A DNA stretch of 64,000 nt from Nonlabens dokdonensis DSW-6. Lineage in GTDB: Bacteria; Bacteroidota; Bacteroidia; Flavobacteriales; Flavobacteriaceae. How positions within the stretch are numbered: position 1 is the first letter of the stretch; every line of letters begins with the position of its first letter. A model generated the notes under the pieces. It did no database searches, was not told the DNA's origin, and saw nothing but the letters and a program-made list of their open reading frames with translations. Both the position numbers and the translations under genes were made by a program. Below are positions 34,249 to 43,072 of this stretch, piece after piece. The stretch is taken from the NCBI RefSeq assembly GCF_000332115.1, contig NC_020156.1, forward strand, positions 1,674,001-1,738,000, read 5' to 3'.

Positions 34249-35543
34249 TATTCTTCTTCTTTTACTTCTTCTGAGGAATTTGAAGCGTCTTTTTTATCAT
34301 CTTTAGAAGTCACCGCTTTACCTGACCTTAGGGTTTTAGTGACTGTTCTATAAGGTCCAGTAATCACTTTGTCTCCTTTTTTAAGCCCAGATAAAATAAC
34401 GATATTCTTATCATCTTGTATTCCAGTTGTGACTACTTGAAGTTTTGCTTTACCATTCTTTTCTAGATAAACACATTCAAACTTTTCATCGCTTGATGTA
34501 GTTTTGTCCCTCAAGGATTTTGTAGCAGTCTCTACGGTGTCGTTTTTTACAACAATAGAGCTAATAGGTACAGCGATAGCATCATTTTTTTCTCTAGTAA
34601 TAATGTCTACGGTAGCTGTCATTCCTGGTTTGAATGGACTATAGTTTTCACTTTTTCCTTCCACTAATTCTTTATAACTGTCAGGTAGTATTCTCACTTT
34701 TACTTTGAAGTTGGTTACTTGATCAGCACTTAAGGTACCAGTTGCAGTGTTTGCAATTTCAGTAACTTCTCCTTCAAATTGTCTTTTCAAATAAGCATCT
34801 ACTTCTACAATTGCTTTATCGCCTAATTCTATCTTTACGATGTCATTTTCATTAACATCTACTTCTACTTCCATTTGAGATAAATCAGCAACACGCAGTA
34901 GTTCTGTTCCTGCCATTTGTTGTGTACCTACCACTCGTTCTCCTAATTCAACAGCAAGTAAAGAGATCGTTCCAGTCATGGGAGCAAAAATACTTGTGCG
35001 CCCTAAATTATCAGTCGCCTCATTTACTGTTGCACCAGCACTTTGTACAGAAAAGTATGCAGAACGTTCTGCTGCTTTTGCTCTTTCATAAGCTGCAGTA
35101 GTCGTGTCAAACTCTGCTCTGGAGATAACTCCTTTTTCAAATAATGTTGCAGCACGTTGATAGTTTGCCTTTGCTTCTACTAAACTAGCCTTTGCTTGTT
35201 CAAATCCAGCTTTAGTATTTGCTAGTCCTGCTCGAGATCTACTCACACTAGATTGTAGCAAATCTGGGTTGATTCTAGCGAGAAGCTCTCCTTTTTGTAC
35301 TGCTTGACCTTCTCTTATAGGTAATTCAATAATCTCACCAGGAACTTCTGGAGAGATGCTCACTTCAATTTCAGGCTTAATTTTACCAGTAGCACTTACA
35401 GTTTCAGTAACGTCCATAGCAACCACTTCCATGATTTCTACAGTGATCCCTTTTTCTCCTTGACCAGCAAACATTTTATAACCTACGAAGGCTAGAACTG
35501 CTACAACAAGAAGAATAACTATAATTAGTATTGCTTTTTTCAT
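34248..35543 (-). CDS. efflux periplasmic adaptor (HlyD/MacA type), 431 aa
   Basis: Links inner-membrane pump to TolC. N-terminal membrane anchor (ILIIVILLVVAVLAFVGYKMF), lipoyl/barrel-sandwich halves (about residues 55-95 and 190-220), helical hairpin (about 95-185, with LVEAKANYQRAATLFEKGVIS), beta-barrel and membrane-proximal domains, and a charged C-terminal tail (KDDKKDASNSSEEVKEEE). It is the second adaptor in this operon. It follows the TolC gene by 4 bases. Confidence 0.93.
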   Translation of the reverse strand: MKKAILIIVILLVVAVLAFVGYKMFAGQGEKGITVEIMEVVAMDVTETVSATGKIKPEIEVSISPEVPGEIIELPIREGQAVQKGELLARINPDLLQSSVSRSRAGLANTKAGFEQAKASLVEAKANYQRAATLFEKGVISRAEFDTTTAAYERAKAAERSAYFSVQSAGATVNEATDNLGRTSIFAPMTGTISLLAVELGERVVGTQQMAGTELLRVADLSQMEVEVDVNENDIVKIELGDKAIVEVDAYLKRQFEGEVTEIANTATGTLSADQVTNFKVKVRILPDSYKELVEGKSENYSPFKPGMTATVDIITREKNDAIAVPISSIVVKNDTVETATKSLRDKTTSSDEKFECVYLEKNGKAKLQVVTTGIQDDKNIVILSGLKKGDKVITGPYRTVTKTLRSGKAVTSKDDKKDASNSSEEVKEEE

Positions 35544-35547
35544 GGTA

Positions 35548-36999
35548 TTAAAGTTTTAAGTCTTTTGGATCGATACCAAAAAATAATTCAAGAACCTTAA
35601 GTCTAAATATGTAATCGTATTTAGCTTGATTAAGGGAAATCTTGGTATTGTCATATCTCAATTTACTCTGACTAAAATCAAATGCGTTTGTTAACCCCAC
35701 ATTGTATCTTTCTCTAGCATATTCATAAGCTAATTCTTGAGACTCAAGTGATGTTTTTGCGGCTTCATAAGATTTATGTGCTCCTTGAACATCTACATAG
35801 GCTTGATAAACAGTGCTTTCAAGATCGAGCTGTGCTTGTTTGAGCTGCAGCTCACTTCTTTCTAGATTTATCTCATTACGTTGCACGTTACTACGAGCGC
35901 TGAAACCATTAAAAATAGGAATGTTAAGTTGGAATCCATAGCCTATACCATCGTTAGTATATAATTGCTCTATGAAAGGACTTGCACCTACGATAAAACT
36001 TTCTGTATTCGGCACTTCGCTAACGACAGCTTGTCCTGTATTTTCAACGGTTCCTATTTGTCTTGTAATTGTAGGGTTATTGGGATCAGCAATACGCTGT
36101 CCAAATGAAGTAGCATCAGTATATCTAGTATCGTAACCGAAAAACGCACTTAAAGTAGGGTAGTAAGCTCCTTTTGCAATTTGTAAATCTTTTCTAGCAA
36201 GCTCCACGTTTTGCTCTGCAATTTTAACTTCTGATCTATTTTCTTCAGCAGAGTTGATGATACTCGTAACAGGTTGGTCTGAAATACCAGAGTCTATAAT
36301 TTCAAAATCATCTTCGGCAATATCAAAAGTGGCGTAATCATCAATTAAGAGTAGTTGTGCAAGGCTTACCTTACTAATAGTTACAGCATTTTGGGCTATA
36401 ATAATTTGTTGCTGTTCACCAGCATCAGTTGCTTTAATTTCTAGTAAATCGCCTTTAGGCAATTGACCTGCATCCACAAGAGTTTGTGTTTGTTCTACTT
36501 GTTCTTTGGTGACAAGGTTTTGAGCGATTAAAGTCTCTAAGTTTGCTTTATTATTAAGAATTTGAAGGTAATTGTTTGCTACTGCTAGTGCAATATCATC
36601 CTTCATTTTATCTAATCTATACTGGTTAGCGATTTGAGAGATTTCAGCACGTTGTAATTGTCTAAAATTTCTTAGTCCATTGAAAACAGTATACCCAACG
36701 TTAATTCTTCCTGTTGCAGACAGGAAAGTTGTTGTTTGTGCATTGTTAGTTACTGGATTAAAACTAAGACCTGTATTTTCAGATAAACTTGTACTTGCCG
36801 ATAAGCTAGGTAATAAATTTCCTATGGCACTTAACCTGTCTGCATCTACTGCTTTGAGGTCTAGCTCGCTTTGTTGTATGGAAATGTTGTTATCTAGTGC
36901 GTATTGTACACATTCTTGTAATGTCCATTGTTTTTGTGTTTGCGCTTTCGCGAAAGCGAAACTAAATAGAGCGATACTGCAAATTATTAACTTCTTCAT
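35548..36999 (-). CDS. TolC family outer-membrane efflux protein, 483 aa
   Basis: Two outer-membrane-efflux repeats (about residues 30-220 and 245-450) with the family marks WTLQECVQYALDNNISIQQ and ERSELQLKQAQLDLESTVYQAYVDV. I take the ATG at 36999 as start: it gives a good signal peptide (MKKLIICSIALFSFAFAKAQ), while the longer frame from 37071 overlaps the upstream gene. The cleavage site AKA and the preceding FAF are encoded by a palindrome copy. Sits between the two adaptor genes. Confidence 0.94.
   Translation of the reverse strand: MKKLIICSIALFSFAFAKAQTQKQWTLQECVQYALDNNISIQQSELDLKAVDADRLSAIGNLLPSLSASTSLSENTGLSFNPVTNNAQTTTFLSATGRINVGYTVFNGLRNFRQLQRAEISQIANQYRLDKMKDDIALAVANNYLQILNNKANLETLIAQNLVTKEQVEQTQTLVDAGQLPKGDLLEIKATDAGEQQQIIIAQNAVTISKVSLAQLLLIDDYATFDIAEDDFEIIDSGISDQPVTSIINSAEENRSEVKIAEQNVELARKDLQIAKGAYYPTLSAFFGYDTRYTDATSFGQRIADPNNPTITRQIGTVENTGQAVVSEVPNTESFIVGASPFIEQLYTNDGIGYGFQLNIPIFNGFSARSNVQRNEINLERSELQLKQAQLDLESTVYQAYVDVQGAHKSYEAAKTSLESQELAYEYARERYNVGLTNAFDFSQSKLRYDNTKISLNQAKYDYIFRLKVLELFFGIDPKDLKL
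36943..36958. repeat. CGCTTTCGCGAAAGCG palindrome in TolC signal peptide, copy 11
   Basis: Exact; read on the minus strand as (F)AFAKA, forming the signal peptidase site of the TolC-like protein. Confidence 0.95.
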
Positions 37000-37051
37000 A
37001 ATGTGATAATGTCTATATGTAGATTTAAAATGTGATTTGTTACAAAAAAAA

Positions 37052-38227
37052 TTAACCGCCGTAACCACCACGTCCTGTTGGCGCCTTTAAAGCGTTCCAA
37101 ACCTTAATATTATCACCTTCAGAAACTCCTGAAATTACTTCCACATTGATTCCATTGCTTAATCCTAGCTCTACATCTCTGCGTTCAAATTGTTGATCTC
37201 CTGTAGCAACTTCCACAAAAGGCTTTTTAGTTTCAGGATCGTATTGAACAAGGGCTTCTTTGATGCTTAAAACGTTATCTCTACGATCTAAAATAATACT
37301 TGCATTTGCGCTTAATCCTGCGCGTATGAAGGTCGAGTCTTTTGCAGTTTCTTTTAATGTTCCTTTAATAGCAAACTGGATGGCTCCATTTTCTGCAATA
37401 CCTTTAGGAGCTACGTAATCTAAGATGGCATCAAACTTTTTGTTGTCAAATGCTCCTACGGTAATTTCTAAGTCAAGTCCTTCTTTAATTTTACCTACCT
37501 CGCTTTCATCTACTTTTCCTTCAAAGATCATTTTTTTAATATCAGCAATCACGGCAATGGAAGTACCTTCATTGAAGTTATTTGCTTCTATCACTTGGTT
37601 TCCTTCTTTTACAGGTACGTCTAAAATCATACCTGCTACAGTAGATCTAATGGCCGTTTGAGCATATTTACCTAGCGCTCCAGATGTTGTTCCCGTGCGT
37701 AATATGTCATAATTCTGTTGTGCACCACGCAAGTTTACTTGCTCTTGTTTATAACGTTGCAACGCGTTATTGTATGCGTTTTGGGCAAGATCAAATTCAT
37801 TTGCAGCAACGACACCTTTTTCAAAAAGGGATTTTTGTCTATCGTAAATAATTTGCTGATTATCTAGAGCTAATTTTGCAGTTTGTACAGAATTACGAGC
37901 TTGATCGATGCTGTTTTTTGCATTTGTAAGAGAACTTACATTAGGCACTACTTTGATTTCAGCAATTAAATCTCCAGCTTCTACAAAATCTCCAGCCACT
38001 ACATGCACTTTATCAATCACACCAGAAATGTTAGGTTTGATGTTTACTTCTTCTTTTGGAACGATGCTTCCTGTAGCGACGGTTTCCTTGATTATGGTTT
38101 CCTTTGTAGGTTGCTCGGTAGTATAGGTAATAGGGTCTTGTTGATCCTTTTGCCAGATGTAATAAATTCCTGCTGCGGCTAGCAATACAATTACTAATAA
38201 TGTAATTACGGTTCCTGTACGTTTCAT
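37052..38227 (-). CDS. efflux periplasmic adaptor (HlyD/MacA type), 391 aa
   Basis: First adaptor of the operon. Inner-membrane anchor at residues ~6-25, lipoyl half (about 45-80, PKEEVNIKPNISGVIDKVHVVAGDFVEAGDLIAEI), helical hairpin (about 85-170, QIIYDRQKSLFEKGVVA), second lipoyl half and barrel domains, ending GRGGYGG. It differs in sequence from the other adaptor at 34248-35543. 21 bases after the permease stop. Confidence 0.93.
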   Translation of the reverse strand: MKRTGTVITLLVIVLLAAAGIYYIWQKDQQDPITYTTEQPTKETIIKETVATGSIVPKEEVNIKPNISGVIDKVHVVAGDFVEAGDLIAEIKVVPNVSSLTNAKNSIDQARNSVQTAKLALDNQQIIYDRQKSLFEKGVVAANEFDLAQNAYNNALQRYKQEQVNLRGAQQNYDILRTGTTSGALGKYAQTAIRSTVAGMILDVPVKEGNQVIEANNFNEGTSIAVIADIKKMIFEGKVDESEVGKIKEGLDLEITVGAFDNKKFDAILDYVAPKGIAENGAIQFAIKGTLKETAKDSTFIRAGLSANASIILDRRDNVLSIKEALVQYDPETKKPFVEVATGDQQFERRDVELGLSNGINVEVISGVSEGDNIKVWNALKAPTGRGGYGG

Positions 38228-38248
38228 TATGGTTTCTTAGTTGTTATT

Positions 38249-39508
38249 TTATTCTGTTCTTAATGCGTCTACTGGTTTCATAGTGGTAGCGCGTGATGCA
38301 GGAATAAATCCTGCTAGTAATCCTGAGATAGTTAGTATGATGAGCGCAATGATCACTACAGTGATGTTAACTGATGGGTTTGCAAAATTCTCTACAGTAC
38401 CACTTTGATCTAATAAATAATTCATTACCCAAATTAATCCTGATGCAAAAGCAATTCCTGCTAAACCAGAAATCATGGTTAATACAATAGATTCTTGAAG
38501 AATTTGTGCTTTGATATTCCAAGGTGTTGCTCCGAGTGCGCGACGAACACCTATTTCATTTGTGCGTTCTTTTACGACTATAAGCATGATGTTGCTTATT
38601 CCTATTCCTCCAGAAAGTAATACTAATGCACCTACTACATATCCTACTAGTGATAACACATCAAAAAGACCTGTAAAACGAGCAAACATTTCTGCTCTAT
38701 CAAAATTACCTATCGCACGTGTATCTTCAGGGTGAACGCCTCTTTGATCACGCATGATAGCCAATACTTGTTCTTTGATACTAGTTATTGAAACTTCATC
38801 TACTGCTGTAATCGCCATCCATCCTACATCATCAGCCGTGTTAAATGCTTTACCAAATGTGGTAAATGGAATAAAAATTGTATTTGCCTCTTCTTCGCTG
38901 TCACCTTGGGTATTAGGATTTTCAAACACACCTACTACTTTAAAGTTAACACCTTGTAATTTAATATATGTTCCTATAGGTTCTTCTCCTATATCGTACA
39001 ATGCTTTTACAACATCAGTACCTATTACAGCACTTTTCATTTCTTTTTGGATATCAGAATAGTTGATCCATCTTCCTTTAACAATATCCATGTATTGCTG
39101 GTTGATATATTCTGGATAGTCGCCGTTCACTTGAAAAGCGCCAGTTTTTTCATTACGAGTAACATTATTAGCTCCTCGATAGCCTCCTAATTGTAATCTA
39201 GGAGAGACATATTTAAGTTCAGGTAATTTTTGTTTGAGAACTTCTACATCTGCTAGTTTGAATTGAACCCTACGGCCTTTATTCATTCCTTTATAAGCCA
39301 TTGAGGTACTTTGGCCCCACATGAACATAGAATTTGTTGCGCTGTTAGCAAAATTTGCTGTAGCTCCATTTCTAAGCCCGTTAGTTAAAGCAAGTAAAGC
39401 AACTAAAATAAAGATGCCCCAAAAAACTCCAAACGCGGTAAGAATTGTTCTCAATTTATTTGAATTGAGCGCTTCTAAAATTTCATTCCATCGATCTCTA
39501 CTAAACAT
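38249..39508 (-). CDS. MacB-type ABC permease, 419 aa
   Basis: FtsX/MacB fold: N-terminal transmembrane segment (TILTAFGVFWGIFILVALLALTNG), a periplasmic MacB_PCD region (~70-260), and three C-terminal helices (FtsX domain, ~285-410; VGALVLLSGGIGISNIMLIVVKERTNEIGVRRALGATP). The coupling ERTNEIGVRRALGA motif is present. It forms the transporter with the neighbouring permease and ATPase; two different permeases suggest a heterodimer (inference). Gap of one base to the upstream permease. Confidence 0.94.
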   Translation of the reverse strand: MFSRDRWNEILEALNSNKLRTILTAFGVFWGIFILVALLALTNGLRNGATANFANSATNSMFMWGQSTSMAYKGMNKGRRVQFKLADVEVLKQKLPELKYVSPRLQLGGYRGANNVTRNEKTGAFQVNGDYPEYINQQYMDIVKGRWINYSDIQKEMKSAVIGTDVVKALYDIGEEPIGTYIKLQGVNFKVVGVFENPNTQGDSEEEANTIFIPFTTFGKAFNTADDVGWMAITAVDEVSITSIKEQVLAIMRDQRGVHPEDTRAIGNFDRAEMFARFTGLFDVLSLVGYVVGALVLLSGGIGISNIMLIVVKERTNEIGVRRALGATPWNIKAQILQESIVLTMISGLAGIAFASGLIWVMNYLLDQSGTVENFANPSVNITVVIIALIILTISGLLAGFIPASRATTMKPVDALRTE

Positions 39509-39509
39509 A

Positions 39510-40757
39510 TTATTCGTCTCTTAAGGCTTCTATAGGTTTAATATTTGCAGCTCTTCTAGCCGGTATAAATCCAGCAAGTGCTCCGGATACTACTAGAATT
39601 ACAACCGTAGTGATTGATGTAGCAAAATCTACTGTAGGGTCTTTTATAAAATCCATTTCCATTGACGGACCTATTAACTCTAAAATTCCCACTCCTAAAA
39701 AGAGTCCTACAAATCCAGCTATTGCTGTTATAAAAATAGACTCTTGTAAGACCATCCATATGATCTCGCTTGGTAGGGCTCCGAGAGCTTTTCTTATTCC
39801 TATTTCTTTAGTACGTTCTTTAACTACTATAAGCATAATATTTCCTACACCTACAACACCAGCAATTATGGTTCCTATTCCTATAAACCAAAACACTGCT
39901 CTGATAGTGTCTATCAAACTATAGATCTTTTGAGCTTCTTCAAGTGTATCGTCCACTCTTATTGCAACTCTGTCGTCTGGCGCAACACTAAATTTTGATC
40001 TTAAATCTTGATCAATAGCTTGACTCATTGCAGCACTTAATGCAACAGCTTCATCAAAATTATCGCTCATTTTAACGGTATAAGCAATGCGGTCAATATT
40101 CTCACCAGCATTAAAAACCTTTTGGGCTGTTGTAACAGGTATAAATAATCGGGATTCTTCTCTAGAGCCGCCAGGATCGGTATAAACTCCTACGACTATA
40201 AAATTTATGTTGTTATTTAATAGTATGGTTTTTCCTATCGGATTAGTATTAGGAAAAAGATCTTCTTTCATTTGATAACCTATCACACCTACTTTACGAG
40301 ACTCATCAATATCTGACTGCGATATAAATCTACCTTGTGATAAAGTTGCATTTTCAATCCATTGTTGGTCTGCAAAAACACCTTCTATACGATAGCTACC
40401 TTGCTTTTCTTTATAATTTACTTGTCCACCCCAAGATCTATATAGACTTGTTTTAAACTCAATTTGATCCTCGTATTTATTATTTAGGTTTTCATAATCC
40501 TTATTGGTCAATTGTAATCTTCGTCCAGGATTGAGACCTTTATAGCCTTTGGTTGTAGTTCTAGTGTTTATACTTATCCGGTTTGTCGCATCTTGTTCAA
40601 ATTGAGAGCGAACTCCATTTTCAATTCCTGAGGAAAAGCCTAGCAGAATAACAAGAATAAGAATACCAGAAGCTACAGATAAACTGGTAAGAAAGGTGCG
40701 TAGCTTGTTCTTTTTAATAGTATCAAATATCTCCTGCCATCGTTCAATATTAAACAT
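39510..40757 (-). CDS. MacB-type ABC permease, 415 aa
   Basis: Same architecture as its neighbour: N-terminal helix (TFLTSLSVASGILILVILLGFSSG), MacB_PCD periplasmic domain and C-terminal FtsX domain with ERTKEIGIRKALGALP. Its start overlaps the ATPase gene by 8 bases, indicating translational coupling. Paralogous to 38249-39508. Confidence 0.94.
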   Translation of the reverse strand: MFNIERWQEIFDTIKKNKLRTFLTSLSVASGILILVILLGFSSGIENGVRSQFEQDATNRISINTRTTTKGYKGLNPGRRLQLTNKDYENLNNKYEDQIEFKTSLYRSWGGQVNYKEKQGSYRIEGVFADQQWIENATLSQGRFISQSDIDESRKVGVIGYQMKEDLFPNTNPIGKTILLNNNINFIVVGVYTDPGGSREESRLFIPVTTAQKVFNAGENIDRIAYTVKMSDNFDEAVALSAAMSQAIDQDLRSKFSVAPDDRVAIRVDDTLEEAQKIYSLIDTIRAVFWFIGIGTIIAGVVGVGNIMLIVVKERTKEIGIRKALGALPSEIIWMVLQESIFITAIAGFVGLFLGVGILELIGPSMEMDFIKDPTVDFATSITTVVILVVSGALAGFIPARRAANIKPIEALRDE

Positions 40758-41451
40758 GAGCTTTTGCTTTTACTTGATTTACTAATCTGTCATCAATAAT
40801 ACGCCCGTCCTTTAGATTAACGATACGTTTAGTCATTTCGGCAATATCGGGCTCGTGTGTAACAACTAAGATAGTCCTTCCTTCTTCATTGATTCCTTGT
40901 ATTAAATCCATGACTTCATAAGAAGTTTTTGTGTCTAAAGCTCCTGTAGGTTCATCAGCAAGAAGAACTTTTGGGTCACTTGCTAAGGCTCTTGCAATAG
41001 CTACACGTTGTTTTTGTCCACCAGAAAGCTGATTTGGTAAATGATTTGCCCAGTCTGCAAGTCCTACTTTCTCTAGATAGTGCATCGCTTTTTCATCACG
41101 CTCTTTACGACCTACTTTTTGATAGTATAGTGGTAAGGCTACGTTATCAATAGCATTCTTGTAATTGATAAGATTGAAAGATTGAAAGATAAAACCTAAA
41201 AACTTGTTGCGATACTGTGCCGCTATTTTCTCATTTAGATTTTTAATAGGAGTATTGTCTAGAGTATAAGAACCACTGTCGGCCTCATCTAGCATTCCTA
41301 AAATATTAAGTAATGTGGATTTTCCAGATCCAGAAGAACCCATAATGGATACCAATTCACCTTCTTTTACAGAAAAGTCAATACCTTTTAAAACATGTAA
41401 AGAGGTATTTCCTGTAATATAGGATTTGTGTAAATCAGTTATTTCTATCAT
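40750..41451 (-). CDS. ABC transporter ATP-binding protein (MacB/LolD type), 233 aa
   Basis: Walker [10 protein letters not shown] at residues 38-46, Q-loop in [18 protein letters not shown], signature [15 protein letters not shown], Walker [13 protein letters not shown] and His-switch VVTHEPDIA. Type matches MacB/LolD ATPases that power FtsX-fold permeases. It is the first gene of the operon ATPase-permease-permease-adaptor-TolC-adaptor-tsaB. A short inverted repeat (AGTCTA/TAGACT) lies 30-48 bases upstream. Confidence 0.95.
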   Translation of the reverse strand: MIEITDLHKSYITGNTSLHVLKGIDFSVKEGELVSIMGSSGSGKSTLLNILGMLDEADSGSYTLDNTPIKNLNEKIAAQYRNKFLGFIFQSFNLINYKNAIDNVALPLYYQKVGRKERDEKAMHYLEKVGLADWANHLPNQLSGGQKQRVAIARALASDPKVLLADEPTGALDTKTSYEVMDLIQGINEEGRTILVVTHEPDIAEMTKRIVNLKDGRIIDDRLVNQVKAKAHV

Positions 41452-41480
41452 GGTTAGTGCTTATAAAGTACGTAGGAACG

Positions 41481-41499
41481 AGTCTATTTTAACTAGACT
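41481..41499. promoter_or_regulatory. inverted repeat upstream of efflux operon
   Basis: AGTCTA-TTTTAAC-TAGACT, 30 bases before the first ATG. Possible operator; only 6-bp arms. Confidence 0.3.
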
Positions 41500-41598
41500 G
41501 TAAATTTCTGCACTTGTTACACTAATTGTAATAATTATATGTTAATTGATGCTCAACCGATGTTTTAATCGACAAATAGTTGGAGGCTTAATGTTTTT

Positions 41599-41826
41599 TT
41601 AACTTTCTACCTCGTCTGATTTCTTTTGAGTATTTCTATAAATCATGTAAATAATCGCCCCTACTAGAATGTAAGGAAATGCCATGAGGTAAGTAATACC
41701 ATTATTGAGTCCTTGAGCAGCTGCGGTATCTCCAGAGCTTTCAATTACGGCGCGGCACATGGCGCATTGCGCTTTCGCGAAAGCGGGAACACTAAAAACA
41801 ATTAATACTATAAGGAGCTTTTTCAT
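41599..41826 (-). CDS. small membrane protein with CAMC motif, 75 aa
   Basis: Signal peptide ending at FAKAQ (site AKA), then CAMCRAVIESSGD and a hydrophobic segment (ITYLMAFPYILVGAIIYMIYRN). Two Cys spaced CxxC right after cleavage may bind metal or act in redox, fitting its place after the SCO/DUF420 genes of the oxidase cluster. Conserved small protein in Flavobacteriia oxidase clusters, as I recall; function unknown. The signal-peptide site is encoded by a palindrome copy. 9 bases after the DUF420 gene. Confidence 0.75.
   Translation of the reverse strand: MKKLLIVLIVFSVPAFAKAQCAMCRAVIESSGDTAAAQGLNNGITYLMAFPYILVGAIIYMIYRNTQKKSDEVES
41770..41785. repeat. CGCTTTCGCGAAAGCG palindrome in signal peptide, copy 12
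   Basis: Exact; on the minus strand gives AFAKA, ahead of QCAMC, the signal peptidase site of the 75-residue protein. Confidence 0.95.
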
Positions 41827-41835
41827 AAGGGTAAG

Positions 41836-42357
41836 TTAGTAGTAAGGTTGCATAAAAACATACACTAAAACTCCAGTAACGGCAATATACATCCAGATAG
41901 GGAACGTCCATCCAGCAATTTTTTTGTGTTTTTCAAATTTTTTATTCCATGCAAAATACATGGTATACAACACAAGCGGTAAAATGATGCCTGAAAGCAC
42001 GATGTGACTTACTAAAATAAATAGATATAAATATCTCAAGGGAGCATCTGCTGGATAAGCAACTGGTTCGTTACTGATTTTTGAAATTACATAACTCACT
42101 AAAAATACAGCACTCAATACAAATGCGGTAGTCATTACCCATCTATGCGCGGTACGATTTTGCTTTTTTATAAGTATAAATCCTGTTGCAAGTAAAACCG
42201 CAGTCATACCATTAAGAACAGCATGAAATAATGGTAATAAACCAGCATCGATACCTAAGAAGTTATAGCGTTCGGGCATTAACATGAGTAATACCACAAC
42301 TAAAGGCACTAAAATGGAAATTGTAATAATTATTGCAGGTCCTCTTTTTTCTAACAT
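41836..42357 (-). CDS. DUF420 membrane protein, 173 aa
   Basis: About five transmembrane helices with His residues in LLPLFHAVLNGMTA and RTAHRWVM, and another in LILVSHIVLSGI. DUF420 proteins are linked to cytochrome oxidase assembly (CtaM-like) and often lie next to SCO genes, as here. Lies between SCO and the CAMC protein in one operon. Confidence 0.9.
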   Translation of the reverse strand: MLEKRGPAIIITISILVPLVVVLLMLMPERYNFLGIDAGLLPLFHAVLNGMTAVLLATGFILIKKQNRTAHRWVMTTAFVLSAVFLVSYVISKISNEPVAYPADAPLRYLYLFILVSHIVLSGIILPLVLYTMYFAWNKKFEKHKKIAGWTFPIWMYIAVTGVLVYVFMQPYY

Positions 42358-42361
42358 TTTT

Positions 42362-43072
42362 TTACTTATTTAATAAAGTTTCAGCATCTTCAATGATTTC
42401 TTGAATTTGGGCAGGAATATCGTTTTCCTGTACACCATTGTAATGATAAATCCAGTTTTCATTTTCCTCATCGATTTTTACTTTACGAGATCTTATAAAA
42501 CCATTTCTATCTACAAGAGCAAAATTACCGCTGTGCTCAAATCTTATGTCTTCATTAGCACTCTCAGCAACGTATGCATTAAAACCTTCTCTACTGAGCT
42601 TATAAGTTGCCTCTTGATCTCCAGTTAGAAACAACCAGTTCTCGTTTGCGTTATATTTTTTTGCATATTCTTTTAAAACCTCTGGTGTATCATTATCCGG
42701 ATCTATAGTTATAGATACGGTCCGAAAGTCTTTATAGTTTTCTAATTCTTTATTTATTTTAGACATATTCATACTCATAGGAGTGCAAATAGTAGGGCAA
42801 GTCGTGAAGAAAAAATCGATGACGTAAACTTTGCCTAATAAATCTTGATTTGTAATAGTGTCACCATCTTGATTTACAAATTGAAAATCTGGTACTTTAT
42901 TGAATTTCTTTAAAAACTTGTCTGCTACAGGAATGCGATCTTCTGACCTGTTACTGTCTACAACTTTATCTTTATTGATATAATGAACCACATTTGTTAC
43001 GGCAAAATAACCAAATATTATTATGATTATAGCTAGTCCTATATAGTATGGAGTATCCTTTTTCTTACTCAT
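42362..43072 (-). CDS. SCO1/SenC family copper chaperone, 236 aa
   Basis: Delivers copper to the CuA site of cytochrome c oxidase. Anchor helix (residues ~8-27), thioredoxin fold with the metal-binding CPTIC pair (FFFTTCPTICTPMSMNM) and the distant His in RFEHSGNFALVDRNG. I choose the ATG at 43072: the longer frame to 43126 reads into the preceding gene. The start overlaps the upstream gene by 8 bases. Confidence 0.93.
   Translation of the reverse strand: MSKKKDTPYYIGLAIIIIIFGYFAVTNVVHYINKDKVVDSNRSEDRIPVADKFLKKFNKVPDFQFVNQDGDTITNQDLLGKVYVIDFFFTTCPTICTPMSMNMSKINKELENYKDFRTVSITIDPDNDTPEVLKEYAKKYNANENWLFLTGDQEATYKLSREGFNAYVAESANEDIRFEHSGNFALVDRNGFIRSRKVKIDEENENWIYHYNGVQENDIPAQIQEIIEDAETLLNK

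Noticed and set aside
36999-37071. Longer start for the TolC gene at 37071
   Set aside because: Would overlap the upstream adaptor gene and put 24 residues ahead of a good signal peptide.
41565-41572. TAATCGAC shared with the gap near 32187 as a regulator site
   Set aside because: Eight bases only; could occur by chance in AT-rich DNA.
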